A stretch of DNA of 64,000 nucleotides from NCBI GenBank assembly GCA_937981555.1, contig CALJOK010000026.1, forward strand, positions 62,001-126,000. Direction: 5' to 3'. The translations under genes were made by a program, and so were the position numbers. Under the pieces are notes generated by a model. That model worked only from the letters and a program-made list of their open reading frames with translations, searched no databases and was not told the origin of the DNA. The DNA is from an uncultured Saprospiraceae bacterium. Lineage in GTDB: Bacteria > Bacteroidota > Bacteroidia > Chitinophagales > Saprospiraceae. The first letter of the stretch is position 1; each line of letters starts with the position of its first letter. Of this stretch, positions 1-7,823 are shown piece after piece.

Positions 1-474
1 GATGATATAAATAAAATAGTTGTCGTAGGTATGAATGATTCTACCCAAAACCTTTGGGGAAATTATGGTAGCTCAGAAATTACAGGAACTATAGATCCTG
101 GATCGACGGGAACTGTCACTTCAAACTATATGAGTGATCCTCCTCCATTCGGACTATTACAATTCGCTGTCGGTTCACAAAGTATTATTGATGCAATTGA
201 TAATCAAATAATCAATGATGGGAAAGTAAGATTATTCCCTAACCCAATTGATGATTTAATTCAATTAGAAAGTGTCGATACAGAATTAAACGATGCGATC
301 ATCGAAATCTTCGATAGAAATGGGCAAAGAGTTTTCATGAATAAGATCAGTTTTGAATCAGGAAAATATCAAGTCTCAACTGAAGCTGCTAATATTCATA
401 ATACAGGAATATACTTCCTTCGAATCACTAATGAAGAAGGAAGTCGAATTTTGAAATTCACAAAAGTAAACTAG
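1..474 (+). CDS. C-terminal part of a secreted protein with a T9SS type A sorting domain
   Basis: The reading frame is open from base 1, so this is the 3' end of a longer gene whose start lies outside the window. The last ~80 residues have the layout of the Por/T9SS type A sorting domain: a VRLFPNP motif near residue 76 of the visible part, a beta-rich stretch with IIEIFDRNGQRVF, then GIYFLRI and a final ILKFTKVN. In Bacteroidota this tail directs the protein through the outer membrane by the type IX system and is removed. The preceding visible stretch has no recognisable catalytic motif, so the function of the mature protein is unknown. A strong terminator follows 20 nt after the stop. Confidence 0.85.
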   Translation, partial: DDINKIVVVGMNDSTQNLWGNYGSSEITGTIDPGSTGTVTSNYMSDPPPFGLLQFAVGSQSIIDAIDNQIINDGKVRLFPNPIDDLIQLESVDTELNDAIIEIFDRNGQRVFMNKISFESGKYQVSTEAANIHNTGIYFLRITNEEGSRILKFTKVN

Positions 475-493
475 GATAAAATATCCAATAAAT

Positions 494-529
494 AAAAACC
501 CAATCAAATTGACATTTGATTGGGTTTTT
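494..529. terminator. Bidirectional rho-independent terminator
   Basis: A perfect 16-bp stem (494-509 with 514-529) with a 4-nt TGAC loop. It has T residues on the right and A residues on the left, so it can act in both directions. It sits between the rightward gene ending at 474 and the leftward gene ending at 601. Confidence 0.9.
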
Positions 530-600
530 TATTTATTATTCAAAATTATATCACCTACTATAATATATTCAAATAGATAAAGTCTATAATTCCCTATTGA

Positions 601-1485
601 CTAGTTGGAACTAATTGTACTCATCGTGTTCACAGGAACACATGCCCAATCACTTGCATCCATTGTTGTATTACACATATTCAATTTCATTTGAGTCATC
701 ATCCTGATACAATTATTTAAAACGGTCATTCGATTAGAGACATCTGGCGTAATATTATTACAAGTAGTTAGCCAATTCATTTCTAATTCCATCATATTGA
801 TACACTCATCCATTTTTACAATTGGAGAAATACAAACTATATTTGAAACCGCAGTAAGATAAGTTGTACTACAAGCACAATAATCAAACGTTCGGTTATT
901 AATCATTCCACACCAATTGGATACTTCTGAACTTCTACAAACCGTTGCGGCAACATCTTTTGTAATCCATGCACAAGCAACGGGAACAGTATTACCTGAC
1001 CAGTTTTCCATTTTTGTAGAAGGGGGGCTGCAATTGAATCCATTCCAACAACACCACTCGTGCATAATTGCACAAGCCAAATGAACTGGAGTATACCATG
1101 TATTATTAAGCATATTAGTATCTACTCCTATACAACATGTAATTGTATTGTTATAAATATTTTCAATTTCTTTTTGATTGCTACATGGTACAATATCTAC
1201 CACCTCTGCTGAGATTGGTTTTACCACATTAATTAAATTATTTTTACGATGCAAACCTTTACAAATCATCTCACCAACTTGTTGGTTTGACATTCCATTA
1301 GACAAATAAAAACGGTTGAAGGCAACTCCATCAGAAGTCCTCCATTGAAAATTATTCACTTTGTTTAGAAACTCTTCGCTACAAAGAATTTGCTTAAAAA
1401 TTTCCACTCCTGCATCAACTTTAGCAGCTTGAGCAGTCGTAAAACAATTCATTCGAGAAGAGGTAATGTTAAATTTTAAATTCAT
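601..1485 (-). CDS. Cys-rich protein with a degenerate HExxH-like (zincin) motif
   Basis: A 294-residue protein with 21 cysteines and no obvious signal peptide. At residues 135-150 the sequence HLACAIMHEWCCWNGF has the shape of a zincin active-site helix (HExxHxxGF), but the second zinc-binding His is Cys (H142, E143, C146). Later come a Pro/Ser/Cys-containing segment and a Trp/Cys-rich C-terminal half. The similarity to secreted HEWxH-type Bacteroidota metallopeptidases is inference from the motif only. It may be an inactivated peptidase, a Cys-ligand metal site, or an unrelated Cys-rich protein. It appears monocistronic; the 3' side ends at the shared terminator at 494-529. Confidence 0.6.
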   Translation of the reverse strand: MNLKFNITSSRMNCFTTAQAAKVDAGVEIFKQILCSEEFLNKVNNFQWRTSDGVAFNRFYLSNGMSNQQVGEMICKGLHRKNNLINVVKPISAEVVDIVPCSNQKEIENIYNNTITCCIGVDTNMLNNTWYTPVHLACAIMHEWCCWNGFNCSPPSTKMENWSGNTVPVACAWITKDVAATVCRSSEVSNWCGMINNRTFDYCACSTTYLTAVSNIVCISPIVKMDECINMMELEMNWLTTCNNITPDVSNRMTVLNNCIRMMTQMKLNMCNTTMDASDWACVPVNTMSTISSN

Positions 1486-1579
1486 AAAAACAGCTTAATT
1501 AATTAATTTAGTTAAGGGATAAAAAATAATTCCCTTTCCCGGTCTTGATCATTTATCAAGAACAGAATAGAAAATTATT

Positions 1580-1611
1580 AAGTACCAATGGTTAATTAAC
1601 ACTTGGTACTT
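1580..1611. repeat. Inverted repeat between two leftward genes
   Basis: Nine-base arms (AAGTACCAA at 1580-1588 and its complement at 1603-1611) around a 14-nt loop containing TTAATTAA. Read leftward it is followed by an A/T-rich stretch without a clean T-run, so it is at best a weak terminator for the small gene at 1679-1867, or an operator for the Cys-rich gene. Confidence 0.4.
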
Positions 1612-1678
1612 ATGTGTATTTTAATATTAGAAAAGCGAAATGAAGTTGGTTGTCAAAAAAAAATTAAAAAGCAGTTTA

Positions 1679-1867
1679 TTACTTAATAATCTTTGCCGTT
1701 CTAAGGCCTTGTTCGATGCGTCTAAGTTGTTCTGGTAATTCTCGTAATTGTACGATAGATGACTGATGATATCTTTTAAAAGTCCCATCAGTCCTATTTG
1801 CTTTTTCTGTAGCAGCAGTAAACTTTGAGAGTAATCCCAATAGTTTATTGAAATCTGTACTATCCAT
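1679..1867 (-). CDS. Small hypothetical protein, 62 aa
   Basis: Charged, helix-prone sequence beginning MDSTDFNKLLGLLSKF, with Arg/Gln/Glu-rich helices (RELPEQLRRIEQGLR) in its C-terminal half. An in-frame TGA lies upstream, so the ATG at 1867 is the first ATG available. Composition looks more like protein than the overlapping frame on the same strand, which is Leu/Asn/Lys-rich and ends in low-complexity Phe. No family recognised. It could be a small helical regulator or partner protein, but existence as a gene is not certain. Confidence 0.45.
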   Translation of the reverse strand: MDSTDFNKLLGLLSKFTAATEKANRTDGTFKRYHQSSIVQLRELPEQLRRIEQGLRTAKIIK

Positions 1868-2370
1868 GTCAACTGTTTTTTTAATCGCATTTTGAAAAAA
1901 TCAAAATACTTCAATGAGTAAAAAATAGATTCTATATTAAAAAAATTTGTAAAACAAAAATTTCTACTTTTTTCCTAAATCCAATGATTATGTATTAGTA
2001 CTTATTTTAGTTGATAGAGGTATTTTACTCTGAAAGGAATTTCGTTTGAAGATATTTTAAAATCAGCAAAAACATTGCCATTTTATTTAATATGTTAACA
2101 TTCGTTGTTTTTTGAATCTTAATCATTAAAGGATCTATAAATTTAAATTTATTTGAGGAGGATAATCTCATTTCTATCCAAAAAAAAAGCAGCACAAAAA
2201 TATGTGCTGCCCAAGACAATATTTAAAAGGACGATTAAATACTTATTTAAGTTACAAGTAAAAAAGAATAACTTTTAGACCTGCTTTTCAAATTTACAAA
2301 TAACCGAACTCATTTTTCTACCTTCAAATTGGTATTTTTCATATAAGTCAAAACACCAATTAATCCCGAT
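1868..2370. other. Gap of about 500 bases: A/T-rich, one terminator
   Basis: Apart from the leftward terminator at 2180-2210 that serves the aspartokinase transcript, I see no convincing gene. The open frame at 2025-2219 on the minus strand runs through that terminator hairpin and has low-complexity composition, so I do not call it. Confidence 0.6.
2180..2210 (-). terminator. Rho-independent terminator of the aspartokinase transcript
   Basis: Eight-base stem GCAGCACA / TGTGCTGC (2189-2196, 2203-2210) with a 6-nt loop. On the minus strand it is followed by nine T residues (2180-2188). It lies 160 nt past the aspartokinase stop. Confidence 0.85.
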
Positions 2371-3666
2371 TTATTTCCTTTCCATCACCGGCACATCTTT
2401 CATCACCATCTGAATTGTTTGTCGAATACGTTCCTCCAACATCACGATTTTATGCTTTTTCATTTGCTCAATAACTGATTTATGATAATGCCTTATAGTG
2501 ATTAATTCTAAATCTTTTTCGACTGCGACATTAAATGTTTCTTTCAATTCTTGAATCAATTTGGTCAAGCGTTCTAGATCTTTAATCGTTACACAAACTG
2601 AAAAACTAATCGCCATATTCTGCATCATATTCACCTTGGTTCGATACTTTGTGAATAAAGTAAAAATAAAACTTAAATGATGTTCTGCTACAAATGAAAA
2701 ATCCTTCGTGGATATTTGCAACATCACTTGGTCTTTTTCTACCACAACTACGGGCGGATAAAAAGCATCAACATTAGCACCGATAAAAGTTCCCTCTCCT
2801 GCTGGATCGACAAATGATTTTACATACATCGGAATACTTTTATTTTGCAAAGGCTTGATAGTTTTAGGATGAATTACTTTTGCTCCATAGTAAGTCATTT
2901 CAATTGCCTCTTTATAAGAAAGTCGATCTATCTTTTCCACTTTTTTAAATATGCGAGGATCACCAGTCAATATTCCTGGAACGTCTTTCCATATACTCAT
3001 ACTCTCTGCATCCAAACAATAAGAAAAAATCGCAGCTGTAAAATCTGAACCTTCTCTTCCCAAAGTGATGGTTGCTTTCTCTTCCGAACTTCCAATAAAT
3101 CCTTGGGTAATGACAAAGCCACTTTTCTCTAACAATTTATTTACGTTTCTAGAAATATTCCTTTGAGTCGACTCCCAATTCACATTTCCTTCTCGGTAAG
3201 TATTATCAGTTTTTATAATTCTCCGAGCATCTAACCAATGGCTTGGCAATTTTTTCTTGGACAAAAAAGTAGCTATCAATTTAGTAGAAAACAGTTCACC
3301 GAGCGATACAACTTGGTCGTAAACAAAGTCATATCCTTTTTTGTTTTGCTTTTCTAACAATCTATTTACGGGGTCAACTAGCTTTGATATTTCTTTTTCA
3401 AAATCAGCATTTTCACCGAAAAGTTCTTTAGCAATTTCAAGATGTTTATTTTGAATCTCTTTTAAAATATCCTTGGCGTTTTCTTTTTTATTAAAAAAAG
3501 CATGCACTACTTTTTCCAAAGCATTAGTAGTTTTTCCCATTGCAGAGATAACGACTAACAAACGCTCCTTTTTATAATCTTTTAAAATAGAAGCAACATT
3601 ACGAATCGCTTCAGCATCTTTTACAGAAGCTCCACCAAATTTAAATACTTTGATATTTTTTCTCAT
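2371..3666 (-). CDS. lysC: Aspartate kinase (monofunctional)
   Basis: Phosphorylates L-aspartate with ATP, the first step towards lysine, threonine, methionine and diaminopimelate. The N-terminal kinase domain has KFGGASV at residues 9-15 (family consensus KFGG[TS]SV), VVSLGELFST near 119-128 and TLGREGSDFTA at 201-211. The last ~130 residues form the ACT regulatory region, ending without a homoserine dehydrogenase domain, so this is the 431-residue single-function form. The start ATG at 3666 follows a Bacteroidota -7 box at 3692-3699. It is transcribed alone, divergently from the subtilase gene. Confidence 0.93.
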   Translation of the reverse strand: MRKNIKVFKFGGASVKDAEAIRNVASILKDYKKERLLVVISAMGKTTNALEKVVHAFFNKKENAKDILKEIQNKHLEIAKELFGENADFEKEISKLVDPVNRLLEKQNKKGYDFVYDQVVSLGELFSTKLIATFLSKKKLPSHWLDARRIIKTDNTYREGNVNWESTQRNISRNVNKLLEKSGFVITQGFIGSSEEKATITLGREGSDFTAAIFSYCLDAESMSIWKDVPGILTGDPRIFKKVEKIDRLSYKEAIEMTYYGAKVIHPKTIKPLQNKSIPMYVKSFVDPAGEGTFIGANVDAFYPPVVVVEKDQVMLQISTKDFSFVAEHHLSFIFTLFTKYRTKVNMMQNMAISFSVCVTIKDLERLTKLIQELKETFNVAVEKDLELITIRHYHKSVIEQMKKHKIVMLEERIRQTIQMVMKDVPVMERK

Positions 3667-3691
3667 TTTTATCTTAATTGAAATTAAGCGT

Positions 3692-3699
3692 CAAAGATA
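3692..3699 (-). promoter_or_regulatory. Bacteroidota -7 box upstream of aspartokinase
   Basis: TATCTTTG on the minus strand matches the TAnnTTTG consensus, 26 nt upstream of the aspartokinase ATG. I could not find a clear TTTG/TTG -33 element at the usual 19-nt spacing. Confidence 0.55.
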
Positions 3700-3846
3700 G
3701 TTGATTTGGTCTCCTTTAAAAGTAAAGTTTTTCAATTTTTTACGATCTTCAAAAAGACATTTATGTGTATTTCGTTTGTCAAAAAAAGAAACATATATTT
3801 ACTACTCGTATTTTGCAAAACCGAAATAGAAATAAAAACTAAAACC

Positions 3847-6816
3847 ATGGATATCTCAAAGCTTGCGAAAATTATTACGTTTCTCTTTTTCACATTTCCT
3901 TTCATTCTTTCTTCTCAACAACTCGATCACAAGTTGGGAGATCTCTTAATTCAGCTAGATGCTAAGAATGATATTCATTCTCTGGTAGCTGAATTTCAAT
4001 TTTTTCAAAATGACTCTACTCGTCTTGATATAAAAAAATCGGTCGTCCCAGATATGAATATTTGGCTACTTCATATTGATTATGTCCAGGTAGATGAATT
4101 ATTATTTTTGGAAAAAATAAAAAGGCACTCTACTGTCTTGAATGCTCAATTTAATCATTTCACCAGCCTGCGTTCTACGATTCCAAACGATCCAGATTTC
4201 CCTAATCAATGGCAATATCTCAACGATGGAACCAATGGAGCAATTGCTGATGCGGACATTGATACAGACCTTGCTTGGGATGTCGCTACAGGAGGTATAA
4301 CAGCCAATGGAGATACGATTGTGATTTGTGTAATTGATGCAGGAATTGATCACGACCATGAAGATTTAGTGGGGAACATTTGGGTAAATCAAGCGGAGAT
4401 TGCTGGCAATGGAATTGATGATGATAACAATGGTTTTACGGATGATGTACGAGGCTGGAATTCTTTTTCAATGACCGACAATGTTTTTAACAATGATGAT
4501 CATGGAACTTCAGTTGCAGGTATTATTGGTGCCAAAGGAAATAATAATCTTGGAATCGCAGGAGTGAATTGGAATATCAAAACGATGATTGTCATCGGTG
4601 GTAGCGGCATGGAAGATGAAGTGCTGACATCCTACTCCTACCCTCTCAGTCATCGAAAAAAATATAACGAAACTAATGGAGTCGAAGGTGCATTTGTCGT
4701 TGCAACAAATGCTTCGTGGGGAGTGGATCAAGGTATGGCGAGTGATTTTCCTTTGTGGTGTGCGTTTTACGATACACTAGGCCAACATGGAATTTTGAAT
4801 TGTGGAGCTACTGCAAATGATAATTTTAATGTTGAAATTGATGGTGATATGCCGACCACTTGTACAAGTGATTTTTTGATAAGTGTGACCAATACGAATA
4901 GCTCTGACCTCAAACATTCTGATGCTGCTTATGGAGCAATTTCAATTGACTTAGGTGCTCCAGGTGCATTGACTTGGGCCATTGAACCTGACAACAATTA
5001 CGGTTTATTCGCAGGAACTTCCGCTGCAACTCCACATGTAACTGGAGCCATCGGTTTGTTATATTCTTCCCCTTGCAGTAATCTTCCTGCTCTTGCCTTG
5101 AATGATCCTCCAGCAGCAGCGTTGTTAGTAAAGAACTATATTTTCAACGGTGTAGATCCCAATGTTTCCCTCGATGGTATTACATTTACGAGTGGTCGAT
5201 TGAATGTAAATAATAGTATCCAAATGTTGATGGATAGCTGTGGCGTTTGCCCTGCCCCTTCTTCCCTTTCTTCTTCGAATACGATTGATATTTCGACTAC
5301 TTTAACTTGGATCGAAACTGATTCTACCATTTCTTCTAATATTCGTTTTCGAGAATTACCCAATGGAAACTGGGTTGATTTCATCAATATAGAAAGTCCT
5401 TTTTCTTTAAATAATTTGACAGGTTGTACAGACTATGAAGTGCAAGTAGAATCCGTTTGTTCTAATGAGGAGAGCGGATATATTTATAGTCATTTTTTCT
5501 CAACGGAAGGTTGTTGTGTTGCTCCAGATGACTTGACTTTAATTTCCGTCAGCAGCAATACTGCAGAAATAGATTGGTCTGATATTTTTGCTGCAAATAA
5601 TGGTTACCATTTATTTTTAACTTCTACCGATCCAAATATTCAACCCATGAGTATCAGTAATCCCACTAGTGAATTTTCATTTTCAGGATTAGTAAGTTGC
5701 ACGGAATATTTGGTAAATATCAGCGCTGACTGCGATACAAGTATTAGTGAGTATAGTGAGTATCTTACTTTCCAAACAAGTGGTTGTGGTGCATGTCGAG
5801 ATTTGCCTTATTGTGAAATCGAAAGTGATGGTGCCAATTTGGAATGGATCGCGAATGTTACTTTTAATACGTTGAATAACTCGACCGATTCAGATGGAGG
5901 TTATGGTGACTTTACTGACTTGACTGACACCGAAATTGAAGCAGGAGAAACTTATGAAATTTCCGTTTCTCCTGGGTACTCGGGAAGTAACTTCTTAGAA
6001 TATTTTAGAGCATGGATTGACTATAATCAAGATGGAGATTTCGATGATAATGGAGAAACTATCTTAGCTCCTTCTGATGATGTAAATACAACAGTAACCA
6101 ATAATGTAACCGTTCCAACTAATGCAATTTCTGGTTCTACTCGAATGCGGGTTTTGATGCGATGGGGAGGGTCGAATATTTCCAATCCGCCGCCATGTGA
6201 AGATATTGATTTTGGAGAAATTGAAGATTATTGCATTAGTATAATTGGAGGTACTGGCATTCCTTGTTCCACTACAGATATGATTGATACGACTCAGGTT
6301 AACTTAAATAGTTTAAATATTGCATGGGAAGCACCTTCGACAAATTATGAATCATTTCTGATTGAATATAGAAAAGAAGGAGCCCTAACTTGGGAGTCTA
6401 AGGAGAGTGTAACTTTAGAAAAATTGATTGTTGATTTGGAAAAATGCAGCTCTTACGAATTTAGAATTCAGACAAATTGCAATGCCAGCACTTCGAGTGA
6501 TTTTTCTGATATTATTATTTTTAATACAAAATGTGATGTTAGTATTGAGGAAGTTGAAAAAGGAATTTCAAAAGTAGAAGTTTATCCAAATCCATTTTCC
6601 GAAAATATTTTTATTACTTTTAACTTAAGTCAGAAATCTACCATTGAAATAGAATTGATAACTGTTGATGGTCAAGTAACTCTTTATTCTGTTTCGAAAA
6701 AAAATCAAGGGAGCCACTCGTTGGATATTTCTGGACTCAAAGATTTGCCACAGGGAATATATTTTCTCAAAATAAAAACAGACAATAATTTTATAATTAA
6801 AAAAATAGTTAAGTAA
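3847..6816 (+). CDS. Secreted subtilisin-like serine protease (S8) with GEVED and T9SS domains
   Basis: From the ATG at 3847 the protein has 989 residues and starts with a signal peptide (MDISKLAKII then FPFILSS). An ATG at 3706 would add 47 residues that spoil the signal, so I prefer 3847. The S8 catalytic triad is clear: D164 in VIDAGID, H219 in DDHGTSVAG and S392 in AGTSAATPHVTG. Two or three fibronectin III-like segments follow (~500-650 and ~840-905), with a GEVED-type domain between them (YNQDGDFDDNGE, DFGEIEDYC). The protein ends in a type A T9SS sorting domain (VYPNPFSENI ... GIYFLKI ... KKIVK). It is probably cell-surface or released. A four-Kazal lipoprotein gene follows 150 nt downstream on the same strand. 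Confidence 0.92.
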   Translation: MDISKLAKIITFLFFTFPFILSSQQLDHKLGDLLIQLDAKNDIHSLVAEFQFFQNDSTRLDIKKSVVPDMNIWLLHIDYVQVDELLFLEKIKRHSTVLNAQFNHFTSLRSTIPNDPDFPNQWQYLNDGTNGAIADADIDTDLAWDVATGGITANGDTIVICVIDAGIDHDHEDLVGNIWVNQAEIAGNGIDDDNNGFTDDVRGWNSFSMTDNVFNNDDHGTSVAGIIGAKGNNNLGIAGVNWNIKTMIVIGGSGMEDEVLTSYSYPLSHRKKYNETNGVEGAFVVATNASWGVDQGMASDFPLWCAFYDTLGQHGILNCGATANDNFNVEIDGDMPTTCTSDFLISVTNTNSSDLKHSDAAYGAISIDLGAPGALTWAIEPDNNYGLFAGTSAATPHVTGAIGLLYSSPCSNLPALALNDPPAAALLVKNYIFNGVDPNVSLDGITFTSGRLNVNNSIQMLMDSCGVCPAPSSLSSSNTIDISTTLTWIETDSTISSNIRFRELPNGNWVDFINIESPFSLNNLTGCTDYEVQVESVCSNEESGYIYSHFFSTEGCCVAPDDLTLISVSSNTAEIDWSDIFAANNGYHLFLTSTDPNIQPMSISNPTSEFSFSGLVSCTEYLVNISADCDTSISEYSEYLTFQTSGCGACRDLPYCEIESDGANLEWIANVTFNTLNNSTDSDGGYGDFTDLTDTEIEAGETYEISVSPGYSGSNFLEYFRAWIDYNQDGDFDDNGETILAPSDDVNTTVTNNVTVPTNAISGSTRMRVLMRWGGSNISNPPPCEDIDFGEIEDYCISIIGGTGIPCSTTDMIDTTQVNLNSLNIAWEAPSTNYESFLIEYRKEGALTWESKESVTLEKLIVDLEKCSSYEFRIQTNCNASTSSDFSDIIIFNTKCDVSIEEVEKGISKVEVYPNPFSENIFITFNLSQKSTIEIELITVDGQVTLYSVSKKNQGSHSLDISGLKDLPQGIYFLKIKTDNNFIIKKIVK

Positions 6817-6830
6817 TTGAGATGAGCATA

Positions 6831-6872
6831 GAACACGGATGACAAGGATCAAACGGATTTTAGCAGATTTGA
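6831..6872 (+). repeat. Intergenic ACGGAT-type periodic repeat
   Basis: Short iterated GGAT-containing words (AACACGGATGACAAGGATC, then AAACGGATTTTAGCAGATTT) with roughly 10-12 nt periodicity. It resembles the ACGGAT/CACAGAT intergenic repeats seen in many genomes of this kind (from memory, not searched). It lies in the gap between the subtilase and the Kazal protein. Confidence 0.45.
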
Positions 6873-6926
6873 CGATTATACTCAGAATGCAAAAACTGTG
6901 TTAGTCCAATTAATCTGAGTCACCTT

Positions 6927-6934
6927 TATTTTTG
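6927..6934 (+). promoter_or_regulatory. Possible -7 box for the Kazal lipoprotein
   Basis: TATTTTTG matches TAnnTTTG, 33 nt upstream of the ATG at 6967. The -33 element is not clear, so this is tentative. Confidence 0.4.
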
Positions 6935-6966
6935 TTCTTTTTTTTATTTTTACAAAAAACAACATT

Positions 6967-7716
6967 ATGAAAAACCAACCACGTTTTATTGCGCTATGTA
7001 TTTTACTTTTTACTGGTTTACTTATTTTTAGTTGCGCCACTAAAAAAACACCTGACACTACAACTACCACCACCACGACTACCACTACCGTTGTCAATAC
7101 TGGCAATAATGTTCCTGGAGGTGCATGTATTGATCGAACTAAAATTAATCCAAATCAAGCCTGTACGCGTGAGTATAAACCTGTTTGTGGTTGCAATGGA
7201 AAAACTTACTCCAATGCCTGTGAAGCAGAAAAACAAGGAGTGACAAAAGTTACAAATGGAAAATGTAATGATGGATGCGTAGATCAAACCAAGATCAATA
7301 AAGAATTTGCTTGTACTAAAATTTACGCTCCAGTTTGTGCCTGCAATGGAAAAACTTATGCTAATAAATGCACCGCTGAAATGGCTGGTGTTTTAAAATT
7401 TGTTCCTGGAAAATGTGAGGATTGCATTGATCAAAGAAAAATTAATCCAGATAAACCTTGTCCTGAAAATTGGGATCCAATTTGTGGCTGCAATGGAAAA
7501 ACTTATGGCAATGAATGTGAGGCGGAAAAAGCAGGTGTGAAATCTTGGAGAAAAGGAGAATGTGATACTTGCATTGATTTAAATAAAGTGAATCCAAATC
7601 GAGGATGTCCTGAAAATTGGGATCCAATCTGCGGTTGTGATGGAAAAACTTATGGTAATGAATGTGAAGCAGAAAAAGCGGGTGTAAAAAATTGGAAGAA
7701 GGGGGAATGTAAATAA
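6967..7716 (+). CDS. Lipoprotein with four Kazal-type protease-inhibitor domains
   Basis: A signal peptide ends in a lipobox (LLIFSC, Cys23). A linker of eleven consecutive Thr (31-41) follows, a likely O-glycosylated spacer. Four Kazal modules come next, each with the pattern CIDxxKINxxxxC...PVCGCNGKTYxNxCEAExxGV...GxC, at roughly 53-98, 102-148, 150-197 and 199-249. Modules 3 and 4 are nearly identical (recent duplication). Kazal domains bind and block serine proteases such as subtilisins. Given the neighbouring S8 protease, this may be a cell-bound inhibitor protecting the cell or tuning the protease (inference). Surface or periplasmic location is set by the lipid anchor. Confidence 0.9.
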   Translation: MKNQPRFIALCILLFTGLLIFSCATKKTPDTTTTTTTTTTTVVNTGNNVPGGACIDRTKINPNQACTREYKPVCGCNGKTYSNACEAEKQGVTKVTNGKCNDGCVDQTKINKEFACTKIYAPVCACNGKTYANKCTAEMAGVLKFVPGKCEDCIDQRKINPDKPCPENWDPICGCNGKTYGNECEAEKAGVKSWRKGECDTCIDLNKVNPNRGCPENWDPICGCDGKTYGNECEAEKAGVKNWKKGECK

Positions 7717-7766
7717 GACATTTAACAAAAAAATGTTAGCGCTCGAAGTGCTAACACCGTTACATA

Positions 7767-7807
7767 AAAAAAGCTTCCATCGAAATTCGATGGAAGCTTT
7801 TTTTATA
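7767..7807. terminator. Bidirectional terminator between convergent genes
   Basis: A near-perfect hairpin, GCTTCCATCGAA with its complement (7773-7797), with A residues on the left and a T-run on the right. It separates the Kazal gene from the giant leftward gene. A second, T-less hairpin (7735-7742 with 7748-7755, GTTAGCGC / GTGCTAAC) precedes it. Confidence 0.9.
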
Positions 7808-7823
7808 AAATCTAATAATCCGA

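Noticed and set aside
1627-1914. Alternative 95-codon frame overlapping the 62-residue gene
   Set aside because: Leu/Asn/Lys-rich with a low-complexity Phe tail; the overlapping 62-residue frame has a more protein-like composition.
2025-2219. Open frame of 64 codons on the minus strand
   Set aside because: It covers a clear terminator hairpin and T-run and has low-complexity hydrophobic composition.
3706-3846. Upstream ATG giving a 1036-residue subtilase
   Set aside because: The extra 47 residues are basic/hydrophobic without signal-peptide shape; the ATG at 3847 gives a normal signal peptide.
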